The notes: generated from the letters alone by a model not told the origin. DNA of 64,000 nucleotides from Zingiber officinale (GCF_018446385.1 NC_055989.1:130723004-130787003), one strand, 5' to 3'; shown: positions 10,625 to 23,579, numbered from the stretch's first letter. Translations and numbers: made by a program.

Positions 10625-11360
10625 TATTGTACCCAAAGGATGTCCACATATCTCAACAATGACATGAAATTGTCCACTTTGAACCTACGTCATCATAGTT
10701 TTGCTCTTGGGCTCTCTCCAAAAGGCCTCATGTCAATGAAGATATCTTACATCCTTTTAACCCCATGATCTTTTCTAAATCTTTCTAATGTGAGACTTTG
10801 ATTGAATCCCAATAATCCTCCCCTCAAACGAAGGACCACCATTACTCTCATGGTCTAGACCTCCCCATGAGTATACAGTCACTCTTGACCTGCTTCGGGC
10901 CTCCCCGCGAGCATCCGGTTACCCCGACCCACTCTAAGCCTCGCTACGAGCATCCAATCATCCTGACCTACTCTGGACCTTCCCCCCGAGCATCCGGTCA
11001 CCCTGACCCGCTCTAGGCCTCCCCGCGAGCATCCGTTTCTGGTTACTCTTGACCTACTCTGAGCCTCCCTGTGAGCATCTGAATACCCTGACCTACTCCG
11101 GGCCTACCCATAACTTCATTCAAGGCCATCCTACATTGCATATGGTCTGTACCATGACTCTGATATCATTTGTTGTGCCCAAAGGATGTCCACATATCTC
11201 CATAATAGCATGATATTGTTCACTTTGAGCCTATGCCCTCATAGTTTTGCTCTTGGGCTCTCTCTAAAAGGCCTCATGCCAATGGAAATATCCTACATCC
11301 TTTTAACCCCATGATCTTTTCCAAATCTTTCCAATGTGGGACTTTGATTGAATCCCAACA
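10625..11360 (-). mobile_element. TRIM (terminal-repeat retrotransposon in miniature)
   Basis: Two direct repeats of 190 bp (10625-10814 and 11171-11360) bracket 356 bp of internal DNA without coding capacity. Beside the right repeat, on the minus strand, is TGATATCAGAGTCATGGT, a near match to the TGGTATCAGAGC site for initiator tRNA-Met. Beside the left repeat is a minus-strand purine tract (GAGGGGAGG). The element therefore points leftward. The target duplication is GCATG/ACATG, four of five matching. The left LTR has lost the canonical ends (TA...TA), while the right keeps TG...CA. Confidence 0.85.
10820..11130. repeat. Internal tandem repeat of the TRIM
   Basis: Five to six degenerate units of about 45-50 bp carry CCTCCCCGCGAGCATCCG followed by a CCCTGACC-type spacer. 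They fill nearly all the internal region. Confidence 0.75.
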
Positions 11361-12440
11361 ACATGCGTGTCGAGGAGGAAGGGGTAATGCGGTGGCGTTG
11401 GCAGCCCCAGTGGTACCAATTCAAAGAAGGAAGGAAGCGACTGCGAGAGGCAGTGCCAACGCTAATCCGGTGTCACTAGCGTAGGGAAGGAAGGAGACGG
11501 CTCAGAGGCGATTATCGTCGACGAGCGTCGTTCGCTAGTGGCGGCGAGAGACCAAGAAGAAGCTCTCTCCCTCCCCTACTTGTGGTGGCAGCGGAGAAGC
11601 CCCACGAAAACACCCCTTTGCCTCCATGCCTCCTCTCCCCTTTTAAGCTCTAAACAGTGAAAAGATAAAATTTCCCCTCCTCCCCCTCCTAATTCCTCCT
11701 TTGCCCTTAAGACATATCCACATCACCGCATAAATAAGTTTTGAACTTCCATAATACTTATTATATTTCTGAAATAGACCTTCACTTTGTTTTTATAAGC
11801 CAATAAAAGTTTTACTATATGACTTAGAAAATTATAAATTACTCAAATCAAAATTATAGTACTCCTCAAAATCGAGGACAGATTCTTTAGACCATAAAGT
11901 GTAGTCCAGAGGATAGACCATTCTATTTATTGGTGAGATCGTATAGATCCCACCTGTTATACAGGTGGGGTTCATGGAATCCTGCCAATGAGCGACCCCT
12001 AGTCCAGGAGTGGACCAGGGGTATGGGTCCAGAGGATCCCGTCCCCTTAAAATCTTCTAACTTATTTTTGCCTTCAGATATAAATTCGATAGTATAAATT
12101 AAGAATATTAAAATTTTAAATTTATAAAAGTTTGATAAAATTTATCACAATCTATTATAAGAATTAGGACAATGATAATCACTAGCCAATACTACCAATA
12201 GATTCTTAGTACTCCTCTAATTCAAAAAATATATATATCAAATTTGTTAATTTTTGAATGATGTAGGTCTTAGTTTAGTCTAAATCGACTAATGAAACTA
12301 GAAAACTCCAATTCACTTTGAATCAAAACTAATGTACTTCTAAAAATCTCTATAATATATCTATGCCCTTAGATCTGAATTCAATAATGTAAATTTAAAT
12401 TACTAAAGTTTTAAATTGATGGAGAAAAAATTGAAATATG
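11361..12440. other. Intergenic DNA, no supported gene
   Basis: 11361-11650 is GC-rich low-complexity sequence continuing the DNA left of the TRIM. 11700-12440 is AT-rich. The segment near 11930-12040 has short inverted motifs (CCCACCTG / CAGGTGGG) but no clear element ends. Confidence 0.5.
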
Positions 12441-13544
12441 TGTTGGTGCAGGGGGCACAAGATACTCAAATTTAGTTTTAATATTGACAAAAGTTCAAAG
12501 TTAAGTTGATGAGTGATCTAATGAAGTTGATCAAGCGTGCAGGTAAAGTCCTAGTAAGCCTAGACAAAGGAAAATTCCAAATGAGACTAGGCAAGTGAAA
12601 ATCCTAGTAGGTCAAGTTAACTGGATACTAGGCAATTGGAAGCCCTAGTAGTCAGTTAGACTAGATACTAGGTAGAAATTTAGCAGATCGAGAACACTAG
12701 ACGAGAAGTCTAGGCAGGTCAGAGAATCGAATGTCTAGCAGGTTGATGGATTAACGAGGAATGATGGATCAATGAGGACCAGACATTGGAGGCAACCCTA
12801 GGGGTCAAGATCGGATACTAAGCAAAAGTCTAAACAAGTCTAGAGGACCGGATGTTTAACATCAGGTAAATTCTCCTGAGAAGAGTGAGTAAGGACGTGG
12901 GTTCCCCATTAGAGAATGGTAGGCGTTGTTCCAAGCGCCTAGAAAGTCAAGGCGCCCTAAAACTTTCCATGCACTGGATATGTTCTAGATGCCCTAAAAT
13001 TTTCCAAGTGCTTAGAATAGGAGGCTTATCACGAGAAGATAAAGAACAGTTACATTGGATCGGATGTGGCCGAGTCTAGACGCCCAAAATGGTTAATATA
13101 AGAAGCTTTAAACAACTACCTTAGAACATATTTTTCCAACTCATCTTCCAAGTGCTACACGTTTTGAAAAGTTATTACGACGCTGAAACGCGACTTCGAT
13201 ATCAACACTCCACTTTCAATCTTATTTTGTGTCAGTATACTTGTATTTCATTGCATTTATTTTTTTTTTTGTATAAAAGTTTTAAGGTTCGGTAAATCTA
13301 TTATCATTCTATCTTTTTGTAAAAGATGAATCTTTGGCTTTGAGTTTCTATTTGGAGAAGGAGATTGTTAGTGGATTGCCCATCGGAAGTGGTCAATGAT
13401 TGCGGGCCTTGAACTAAAGGTCGTTGGGTTGTGAACTAAGTAAAAAAGAAATTGTGTTCCTTGTTTTCTACTGCATATTTTCAAAAAAAGGAAGTTAGCG
13501 AAACACGCTATTCACCTTCCCTCTAATGCTTTTTTAATCCTACA
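12441..13544 (+). repeat. 5' LTR of truncated copia element
   Basis: 1104 bp with TGTTGG...CCTACA ends, directly followed by the degenerate tRNA-Met primer site. The interior carries the CTAGGCAAG / CCTAGTAG short-repeat style seen in the other LTRs of this group. Confidence 0.8.
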
Positions 13545-13650
13545 ATTAGTATTAAAATGGGGTCACTTTGAATTAGTGCAATCATCATTCGAGCAATTTT
13601 TTCATGGTACATTTTTTTCGTTTGTTTTTCTTGTGCGAGATTTGATTTAA

Positions 13651-14450
13651 TGGTTCATCAAGAAGGCTACAACATAGCTTGCCCGCCTCTTTTCTCTGGC
13701 GAAGACTTCGGCTACTGGAAGGGTCGGATAGAGTACCACTTGAAGACTTAGCTGAAAATGTGGATAGTAATCCAAATCAGATTCATTATCTCCACCAATG
13801 GAGAAGGAGTCACAACCATGTGAAAAATGGGACCAACTAGCAAAAAATAAAATCGAGGCTAACACTAGCTACTAAAACTCTACAATGCATCATAACTAAG
13901 GAAGAGCTCAACCGCGTCGGCCCCTTCATCAGTGCGAAGGTCTTATGGGATAAGCTAGTCGAACTCCATGAAGGGACTTTTGACATCAAGGTAAGTAAGA
14001 AATACACTATGAGCATTGATGGTAGATGCTCACAAGGTCACTCAAGATCTTTCAAAGGTAAAGTTAGATGAGTTATTCTCTGAATTCAAATTACATGAAT
14101 AAACTAATGCTAATTCGGTCAAGAAAGGTGTAACTCTGCTTGTAGGTAAATTCAAGAATAAGGAACCATAATCAAAGTCCCAAACCAAACCCAAATATGA
14201 AGACGAATTGGATTCAGAAGATGACAAAGAAGTTGCCTCCGAATTAGTCAACCTAATTCAAAAAATGTTCAAGAAAAAGAAAGGATTCACTATGTGCAAA
14301 AGCAAGAAAGTGATGCAATCAAAAGACAAGAAACTAGGTTTGAATAGAACCACAAAGCCCAAGTCAGAAGTGGGCTACTACAAGTGTAATAAAAAAGGAT
14401 ACTACAATCTAGAGTATCCGAACATAATGGAAACCAAGAAGTAAAGAAGA
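13651..14450 (+). pseudogene. gag remnant of truncated copia element
   Basis: The translation from 13651 opens with MVHQEGYNIACPPLFSGEDF and then YWKGRIEYHLK, the start of the UBN2-type gag of copia elements. A stop follows within 40 residues. Further on, 14208-14444 holds a lysine-rich stretch and what is left of a zinc knuckle (YYKCNKKGYYNLEYP), with the first Cys, the His and the last Cys all changed. Sequence to about 15100 continues with weak coiled, charged fragments. Confidence 0.75.
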
Positions 14451-15163
14451 AGAAAGACCTTGAAAGCAACGTGGTCCGAGTCTTCAAAAAAATCAGACGA
14501 AGAAGAACATGGTCAAGCAAGCTACCTAGCCATGATGATAAAAATTCAAGTGTCTGAGTCTGAGACTGAGTCCTAGTCCAAAGCCAAGTCCAAGTCAAGT
14601 CATGGATCTGTATCTGGTTCAAAAGGTTCAAACCCCACTGTAAGTTCTGCTTTAGTTGAAAAATTATATAATATGATATTTTTGCTTAACTCGAAAATTA
14701 ACCAAATTCAATGTTAAGAACAACTCAGTCCAAAAGGAAGCTCAAATCCTTACAAAGAAGACTAACCCAAATTCTTGCCCCAGTTCAAAATGAAACCTTA
14801 ACTTAAGTTCGAAATCTTGAGGAAGAGAAATCGAATTTGAAAAGTCAAGTTCAAAAACTTAAAGGATCACTGGAAAAGTTCACATTGCGATCCAAAATTT
14901 TGATATGATGCTTGGATCTTAACGAGCAGTGTATAATTGATCTAGACTCGGATACAGGGTTAATATTCGTTTCAAGTCATATATGTCATTAGTTAATAAA
15001 ACTGCTAGAAACCAAGTCCAAACATGAGTCCTTAATTCAAGCTTGGTTAATCAAGCTGGATCAAATAAATATTGAATCCCTAAGAATCAAATTCACTATC
15101 TAGATACATATCAAGGCTATGATTTAGGAGAACTCAATAGGAAAATTTTCTTTTCTTACTGAA

Positions 15164-15490
15164 CACTAGAAAAATATCTCAGATTAGTGATGGGGATTAC
15201 CAACGGAAATAATGTTTTGTCTGTAATTACCGACAGAATATTATTTCCGTCGGGAAGGCAAGCCATAGCCAGAGAACCTAAGGGATTATTGACGAAATAT
15301 CAATTTCCATCGATAAATGCATATTTTGTCGGTAATACCAAATAGGTAGGGATATTCCGTTAGTATTACCAACAGAACATAATTTTTGTCGGTAATATCA
15401 GACATGGATTACCAATGGATACGAAGTTCCGTCGGTAGTCTCCGACGGATTACCAACGGAATTACTTCCGTCGGTAAGTCCGTCTAAAAA
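15164..15490 (+). mobile_element. CACTA (En/Spm) transposon terminus
   Basis: It starts with CACTAGAAAAAT at 15164, the type of inverted terminal repeat that names the CACTA superfamily. About ten subterminal repeats in both directions follow, built on TTACCGACGGAA / TTCCGTCGGTAA. Such dense subterminal repeats are where the transposase binds. I cannot find the opposite end in the window, so this is probably one end of a broken copy. It coincides with the end of the copia fragment and lies where upstream exons of UNC-50 should be. Confidence 0.75.
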
Positions 15491-16372
15491 CCTAGGGCAC
15501 AACCCTGATTTTCCTTACGTGCGATACCCCCCCCCCCCCCCTCGACATCGATGGCAACTGCCGGATGGCACAACACGTGGTAGGTGGCTGTGCCGGCCGC
15601 TAGCACACTCCTGGCACTGGAAGTTGTTTCCTACTTTAGTTGGAAGTTGTAACTTTGACTTCTTGTTTCTTCAATAAGTACTGATACTTTTTGCATTACA
15701 TTTACTTGCACATTATGAGTTCTTGTTGTCTTAAATTAATATCTGGCTGTATCATTTCTGGATCAGAACTCCCCTTCCAAATGTATTTAGTACTTAGCCC
15801 AGTTGCACCTCCTTGAGTCAGAGAATACTAGTACCAGTGCTCATTTGTTTTCTCCTTAGTTTAGGATTGAGTTTGACTCAAAAAAGGGTGCCACTCTATT
15901 CAACGTTCCATCCTCACCGATCTCCTTGCTAATGAGCTCAATCACCTCGAATCCCTATATATAGTCTTGTGGGTAGCTTAATCACTTAAGAGTTAAATTG
16001 ACTAAAAGTTGCATATTGATTCTAATGAAAGTTTCATGTACTAGTTGGAAAAAAAAAGAACCTGTGAAGTAACTGTGGTAAATTTATGGAAGTTCAGGGT
16101 TCATTAATCAATTAGCCTAACTAACATCAAGATAATGCCACAAAAAAGGAATTTTTTTTCTTTCAATTGTAACACATTTTATCTCAAGGTTTTCATGAGT
16201 AACTTTGCATGTTGTGTCTGAATTCTGATATACTATTTGATTACTGAAACTGGACCTAGAAGATAAGAATTTATTTCCATACCATTTATACTTTTTAATG
16301 CTTAGCTATCGTTGCTTGATATTTGATTGTGAACAAAATTGTCTCACAGAGCATGTCGGTTTGGTGTTTTAG
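15491..16372. other. Spacer before the first visible UNC-50 exon
   Basis: It contains a run of about 14 C at 15529-15541 and then AT-rich, intron-like DNA. I looked for the N-terminal UNC-50 exon and did not find it. Confidence 0.5.
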
Positions 16373-19300
16373 TGGCAGCAAATGGATTTAGAGTATTCAT
16401 TCTGGCAAATGCTCCATCTTTGCACCTCCCCTAAAGTTGCGTATGTATCTTTCTCAAGTACAGTTACTTTAAATGCTTTGCATTATATTATGGTATCCAT
16501 TTTAAAGCTAACTGACATATCAAATTTCTCTCCTTCATTTTCTGATAAACTTGTGAACATTTTCTTTAGAAAATAGCCTGACAGTTTAAACTTTTCTTTG
16601 TTACCGACGAAGCATGAAAATAGTAATCATCTAATAAAGATCCATGAAATTCTTTACATAATGGGAGCCTTGGAAGATTGAAAAAGATATTTCCAAGGGC
16701 AAACTTGACATCTAAGTGTCTCTTATTAGCTTTCACATTTCAGAAACACCAGCTAAAAGGAGGGAGAGGAAGAACTTGAAAAATCAATTGAAATTTTCAT
16801 TGTTTAGTTCTAAATGGAAGGATAAATTGAAGAATCAAGTGAAATTTGAATTATGTAGTCCTAAATGGAAAGATTAAAAAATTGGTGGATATACCAAAAC
16901 TTCTCCATTATCTTTAACCAACTGGGAAGGCAAATTGCAAGGAAAAATCTAATTGTTGGTCATCAATTGTTTAAGTTGTCTGATCATGGATGACTTGATT
17001 GGGAGAAACATTTAATAGAAGAATAGATTATATTGTCTTTCTTGTGGATCTTTCACCTACTTTTTGTATCATTCATTGCATATCTATGCTATTTATAACT
17101 TAACTTTTCATAGCAGCCACCAGTTGTAAGTTGAGAGCCATCTGTTCATTGCATATAGTATGGTCATATTTATGGTCACACTGCAACCACCCAACATAAC
17201 TGGCAATTGCTATTTGTACTACATATGATCATGACTTGCAACATGTTGATTTTGACTAACCATGTTTGAAAAATAAATTGTAATGCATTTAGTTAATTAA
17301 TTTTCTATACCTTCTGGGGAAAAAATTGTCTTGTTTTTTTTTGTTATATTAGGAATTTCTTATTGATGTTTATTGTGCTTCTTCATGTGGACATTACCTT
17401 TGGAAGATAGCTATCAGCACACACAGTACCATAAACGTGAGTTTTAAAACTTTCCAATTAAGAGCCTTGTATCTGGTTTTCATTGGTTTATTATCAGTGT
17501 CAATGTATTATTTAGTTATTTACCATAATGTAAGATATTCTTACTATCTTACATTATTGATTTCTGTTGCATATTGATATGTTGATTTATTTCTTTCTGT
17601 TGTTCTGTTTTGGCTCATTAACTTTTTTATCTTGTTTCATTAAAGATTCTTGAAAGAAGAGCATAAAATTTGCTACATTGAATTCTGGTTACAAATTACA
17701 GTGTCATACAAGTTAAAAGAACTACTTGCTTTTGCTTATACCCTCGTTGCCACTGCTCTTCATGATAGGCCTTGTCCCACTTCCTTCTCGATTAGATCTA
17801 GCATGGAGGCACCAGTGGTCGGTTCTGGATACATAAAGGTATATCAAGACAAGATGTACGGAACATGGCTAGGACTGTATGTTCTGCACATATCATGCAA
17901 CATGGACTAAGACTTGAATCCTTGATATTTACCACCAACTACAAATTTTAATTTTCCAATTTTTTTGGTGTTAGTGTGCATCTGTTCTTGCTATATGCCA
18001 CAGGCAGAGCAACATCCCATGTTACCTTACGTCCATTGAGTTTCTAGTTTTTAAGTCTCCCTCTACCACTCCCCAGTCCCCACATGGGTTCTGATTGATT
18101 TGACTCATCCCATCTAAACACAAGATCTAGATTCTAGACATATAATTAGCTGTTTGTTTCCTATTTTGCTTGTTCAGTGAGGCCCCTAGTTTTCCTAAAA
18201 GCTGTTTGATTGGTCCTAGTTTTATGGCTCTATCTTATAAACAATAGTATGCTCAGACTTATAGATTGGCTCTATATGATGCCATCTTTTTGTTGATTGT
18301 TGTTTGCTAAAAATCATCAATATTTTTTATCGTGTCCCAATGTATGTAGAAACAAAGAATCAGTGGGCTAGGGATGAACCTGCTTTTGTTGTGATCTTCT
18401 GTATATTATTGATAGTTGCTACTTCAGCTTATTGTGCTGCGTAAGTTGATTGTTTTCTATTCACCTCTTTAATTCAATCTTATCAACTTATAATTATCAG
18501 GGAGTTTTGGTGAAATACATGTAATCCATCAAGCTGTTAAGGCATAGTTTTTATCGTAGTTTGTATAGGATCTAATTTTTCTGAAACTAAGTCGCAAACA
18601 TTTGTGTGTTTAGGTATGGTGAGAATTTGATTAATTCTGTCTTCACCGTTATTTCAGTTGCTTTCTTCGATTTCTTGTTAGCGGGAACTATTTTGGCGAC
18701 GTGTTGTTGGTAAGAATTTCTTTGACTTATTGCCATTGTTCAAAAAATTCTTGACTAACGACGTGTTCTTTTTCTAAATCTCTATGCGGTAAAAGATGAT
18801 TTGTTCGTTTCAGTACCTCCGTCAATCTGTCTCTAGACCAACATAAAGAAAGTAAATCATGGATGACTACTAATCATTTTATTAGTACAGATGATAAAAC
18901 ATAGGAACTTTTTCTAAACTTCTATGATATTTGTGAATATCAATCTTATATGCAATTATTTTCATTAATTGCTCCCCAAATAGTTGTTGTTTTCTTTGTT
19001 TCTACTGTTAAATCATACTTTGGAAGCCTTTGAAATTTCAAATATGGTTTAATTGCTATTGTTGGTCTAATGATCACAACATGTTTTCAGTGATGAGATT
19101 TGATATATGTCTTTATTGTTCATCCTGTCAGCTGCCAGCTGCCAGCTGCTCGTTGCAACCTTTTATGTCGGTACCTCTCTAAAATAAGTTTTTTGTTATT
19201 AGAAATGTTAAATTGAAGTCTTTCGCATAAATTACTATAACATATAGTTACAGTGTATCTGATGGAATTCCATTATCTGCCATTAACACAAGTATTCCTT

Positions 19301-19597
19301 TATAGTAATGGGAATTAGGAAAGGAGCTAAGAGGTAGGGATATGAAATGAACAAGAAAAGAAAGCGTATTTTTCTTGAAGAGAAGAAATTACAAAAAGGA
19401 AAAAGTGTTCAAGGACAGAGGGAGCAGAGGGAGACCATATTTCATGAAGAGCAGAGATTGGAAAAAGGAAAAATGCTCAAGATGAATAGAGAGGATCAAA
19501 GGGAGGCTATTGTTACAAAGGCGCGAAGTCTCACAGGGGAGTCATGGGCTATGATTTTCCTGTTAATCAATGGTGAAGTTTTAGTTTCCCTCTTCGT

Positions 19598-20579
19598 AAA
19601 GGTTGACTCCCAAAAAAAAAAGGGGTTAAAATTGGGAAGATCGGTTGACATAACGATCAAAGGAAAGAGAAGGTTAAAAGCACTAACAATAATAGGGGTG
19701 TGTCCAAACTAGCCGTATGGCTGGTCGGACGTGAGTGTTCGACCGACCGTCCCACTCGGTCGGACTTTGTGTCTCAGCCTAGGACCGGCAGACCATCCTC
19801 ATTACTGAGCTCCCGCTCGGCCAGATTTTCTGTCTCAAGCCTAAGACCGGCAAGCCATCCTCATTGCTGAGCTCCCGCTCGGCTAGACTTTGTGTCTTAG
19901 CTCGGGACAAGCAGGACATCCTCATTGCTGAGCATCGAGTAACCCTACCAACATCCTCAGCCGATCAGCGATGTGGGTCGATCGGACACGCTAGTCCTTT
20001 ACGGTCTAGGAAGGGGCCGAGTGAAGACCGGATCGTCGGTAAGTGCCTATAAGACCGAGTTGGCGGTCCCTCTAAGTTACGGTCGGTCGGCCTAACATGG
20101 ACCCCATGTACCTACCCTTTTTGATGTTTGTGTTGTAAAGGACAGAGAATATCTTGCAAGCAAATCATGCTTTAGAAGCTTCCAGTATATCAAATCACAG
20201 AAATTTACATGCTAGTTTAAAGAAAGGTGTCAAAAGTCTTTTATGGTTTGTCATTTCTTACGAACGATTTGAAAAATGTGCAATGCTTTGATATGAGTGC
20301 GCGAATAAAATAATGACATTATAAAAAGGGGTCTCCATTTATATGTGAAAGTATGCGATGCTCTATAATTTTACATGCTTGTTGCCACAGTTTTTGTCTA
20401 CTATTCTCTCCTCTTAACTGAATCACTCACTTGAGCATCGGAGGACTAATGTTGGGGACCCCTTTCCTGGTCTGACACTAACATTTTTTGTGTTATACAG
20501 GACAATGTGGAGTCTTCGTTTAGTCAATAACAAAGCCACGTTCCTAACCAACCGCCTTCATCGCTTTTGGATAGAATCA
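19598..20579 (+). repeat. 5' LTR of gypsy element 2
   Basis: Similar to 39520-40489 over its length, including GGTCGGACGTGAGTGT, CATCCTCATTGCTGAGC and a TATAAAAAG box at 20320-20328. It ends GAATCA at 20579, just before the primer site. Upstream of about 19598 the match to the 3' LTR is lost, so the true left edge is unclear; the purine-rich block 19340-19560 may be part of it or host intron. Confidence 0.65.
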
Positions 20580-20580
20580 T

Positions 20581-20600
20581 ATTTAGCGTCGTATGTGAGA
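20581..20600 (+). other. Primer binding site of gypsy element 2
   Basis: ATTTAGCGTCGTATGTGAGA follows the LTR end and matches in position and pattern the site of gypsy element 1. Confidence 0.65.
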
Positions 20601-20714
20601 ATCTCACCTGCTTCCGAAACGTGAAGATGAAGGACGCTGGATAGCTCACCACAGTAACTTTAACCCAAGAAGAGCTGGAGATGTTGATAAACGCTCGAGC
20701 TACAAGGATGGTGC

Positions 20715-22088
20715 TAATGACAATAATGGAAAATAATCTCGAATTGATTTCAATCAATTGAGATTTATTATATTTAACATCACAATCAAGATCGGGATCA
20801 AAATCAAGATCGACATAAATCAAATAGCAAAAATAATATTTCCAAATCTATTATATTTATTACTATGCTTATAAATTGTATATCATATTTAATCTTTTTA
20901 TTATTGTTTGGACAATTTATATAGATAAACTTATTGAATTTAGTAAATACAGATCAAAAAATTATTCTATATTTTATTTCTTTTCTTCATCTATTAGTTT
21001 CAACATGGTATTAGAGTTATCTTCTCTTCCTCCCAATTTTCCTCTTCCGAATTTTTATTAGAGTAGCTATAAGAGTTTCTAAATCTAGGTTTAATATCAT
21101 CGTCTACAGTGCGACAACCTGGGCCAACTTCGACAATGACAACTTTGGCAGCAACAACTTTTCTTCTCATTTCATCGACAACTCTTTTTCGTCATAGCAA
21201 TTTCAACAACGTCAATCGTAGCAAGACAAAGTTGTTATTTGTTCATTTTATTTTTCTCTTCATTTTTTTTTCCTTCACCGTGTTTTTTTTCCTTTTCCAT
21301 TCTGTTAAACCGAAAAGGAAAAACATGAAGGGAAAAAAAACAAAAAAAAAATAGAGCCAGAAAAAAAACATGGCAAAAATAAAAATAAAAATAAAAATCT
21401 TGTTTCTTAGCTTTCAAAAAAGTAACCTACAGTCTCTCACTCAAGTATTGAAGTTGAATATAATGTTATAGCTAATGTGACGTCAAAAATTATTTGGCTA
21501 CAATATCTTCTTTCGGAATTACACTTTTCCCCAACTGCTACGTCTAATATCTAATGTGATAATATTGGAGCAACTTATCTTGTAGCAAATCTTATTTTTT
21601 TTATACTCGTAGTAAGCATGTAGAGATTGATTTTCATTTTGTTCATGAGCATGTGGCGACTTGAAAACTTTCAGTTTCATACATCTCTATTGAAAATCAA
21701 ATTGCTGATATATTTACCTTGCCATTTTATCTAGACAACGTTTGACTAAGTTAGCACTCAAACTCAACGTTCAGGCACTCCTGTTGAGTTTGTCGGGAGG
21801 TAATGACAACAATATAAAATAAACTCGAATTGATTTCAATCAATTGAGATTTATCATATTTTGCATCACAATTAAGATCGATACACAATCAGATCAACAT
21901 GAATCAAATAGCAAAAATAATACTTCCAAATCTATTATATTATTACTATGCTTATAAATTGTATGTCATATTTAATATTTCTATTATTGTTTAGACAACT
22001 TATATAAATAAGTCTATTGACTTTGGTAAATACAAATCAAAAAAGTATTCTCTATTCTATTTCTTTTCTTCATCTATTAGTTTCAACA
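20715..22088 (+). mobile_element. Internally deleted copia element
   Basis: Two LTRs (20715-21005, 291 bp; 21801-22088, 288 bp) end in TTTCAACA. The 5' LTR abuts TGGTATTAGAG, a near-perfect tRNA-Met primer site, and the 3' LTR is preceded by the purine tract GTCGGGAGG. The target duplication GGTGC is exact (20710-20714 and 22089-22093). Only about 800 bp remain inside, including the tail of a copia RNase H around 21620-21730 (SVSYISIENQIADIFT-like). Gag, integrase and RT have been deleted. Confidence 0.85.
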
Positions 22089-22479
22089 GGTGCAACAATA
22101 ACAGCAAGCAACAGTCGAGTGCCGACCACTGAATGACTCGACCGTATCCGCTACGGGCCAACATGTTGAACATGGGATACAAGTGGAGGGTCCAATAAGG
22201 CGACAACCAAACTATGCTCAACCTGGCATTCTTCTTGATCAAGTACTCGTTCCGTCGATCAGCTTGCCACCCGTGCAGCATTCACCGATCCCTTATCACA
22301 AGACGCTATTTTGAATGCCCTTGGAAGAACATGGCTGAGTGGAGAAGACGCGGGGATCAACTTCCGAAAATGCGCCTATTCGGGATGCTTGTAAAGGCAA
22401 AGCGCCCTGTGCCGACGATTCTCCCGAGTAGGTAAACATGCAAATTTCCCAAGAAATCCTTGATGACTAGCTACCAGCT

Positions 22480-23560
22480 CATTTTTGACCTTTATCGATC
22501 GGAGAATATAGAGGATTGACTTATTCCGAGAATCATTTACTCAAGTTTGACAATATAGTCACACTCTAGTACACCGATGGAGTCAAATACCTAGTGTTTC
22601 TCACTACCTTGTCTGGTTCAGCGCAGAGATGGTTCAAGCGACTGTCGGTCGGATCTATCTATAGCTTCAAGGATTTTCGAATGACCTTCCTCCAACACTT
22701 TGCTAGCAGCCGTCGCTATCAGAAAATGACTGTGATTTATTCTTGCTCAAGCAAGGGCCCATAGAGACACTACAAGCCTACATTAAGAGATTCAATCAAG
22801 TTGCCATGGATATCCCATCGGCCACTCAGAAAATTTGGTAAGTGTCTTTTCACAAGCACTTACAGATAATGATTTCTTCCGATCCCTAATTAGAAAGCCT
22901 CCAAGGGATTTCGATCATCTGCTCGGAAGGGCTACAAAATTCATCAACGTTGAAGAAGTCCAGTCAGCTCAGAAGAAAGAAGTGATGTCCGAGCTTGCTG
23001 CTATTCTTGAACATCGATCGACCAACAATAATGTGCCCCCAAAAGGGCCTCGAGAGGGCCCTCAACAACATCATGAGTCTCGACCACATACGGTCCAGCA
23101 TGTAGAAGCTGAGCGGACGAGATTCCCCTAGTCCCAACAGTGGACTACGATGTTTTGCTCTTACCATCGCTCGGCTACTCACAACACGAAGGACTGCTAC
23201 CACTTTAATCTAGGGTCGTGCCGACCAGTCCCTCAAGGATTTTATCGACGAACTCCCTCTCCTACCCGCCAACATCATCACCGATCGGGTGAGCCCCAAG
23301 GTCAAGTAAATATATCGGCCAAGCGGAACTAGTAACATCCCTAGCCAAGAGACAATAAAAGGCCTGCTCAGGCATGGGCTAGCGGCCTCTACGCTGATCT
23401 GACCGGGAGGAAGAAAATCACAGTAATGTTATCCGAGGTGACATCGGCATGATAGCAGGTGGCTCAATCAATGGTGACTCCAATTGGGCTAGGAAATTAC
23501 ATGCACGACAATTGGAGATCCATGCGGTTGGGTGCAGTAAGGAGAAGGCGTAGGGATCAA
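22480..23560 (+). pseudogene. gag remnant of gypsy element 2
   Basis: Fragments in several frames match gag of elements 1 and 3: GSAQRWFKRLSVGSIYSFKDF near 22620, FRSLIRKPPRDFDHLLGRATKFINVEE at 22880-22960, and a Cys/His cluster FCSYHRSATHNTKDCYHF near 23153-23206. Stops and frame changes separate them. Confidence 0.8.
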
Positions 23561-23579
23561 AAATTAATTTTGGTCCTCA

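Larger units (their letters stand above)
12441..15163 (+). mobile_element. Truncated Ty1/copia retrotransposon
   Basis: It begins with an LTR (12441-13544, TGTTGGTGCAG...CCTACA). A decayed primer site follows (ATTAGTATTAAAA, compare TGGTATCAGAGC), then gag, and it stops at the CACTA end at 15164 with no protease, integrase or RT. The LTR resembles in layout the solo LTRs at 25164, 32131 and 35978. The element is old: gag has many stops. Confidence 0.8.

Noticed and set aside
10391..10768. Overlapping frames on both strands in GC-rich DNA, up to 125 residues.
   Set aside because: GC-rich DNA has few stops by chance. No recognisable domain, and the frame runs into the TRIM LTR.
15529..15541. 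Runs of C or G (also 25529-25540 and 37185-37202) as possible G-quadruplex elements.
   Set aside because: They are plain homopolymers in repeat DNA where length miscalls are common, so I do not read a function into them.
17650..17910. An 86-residue frame in an UNC-50 intron.
   Set aside because: UNC-50 exons join perfectly without it, and it resembles nothing I know.
19347..19712. A lysine/glutamate-rich 121-residue frame.
   Set aside because: It is purine-rich low-complexity DNA that runs into the gypsy 2 LTR. No family is recognised.
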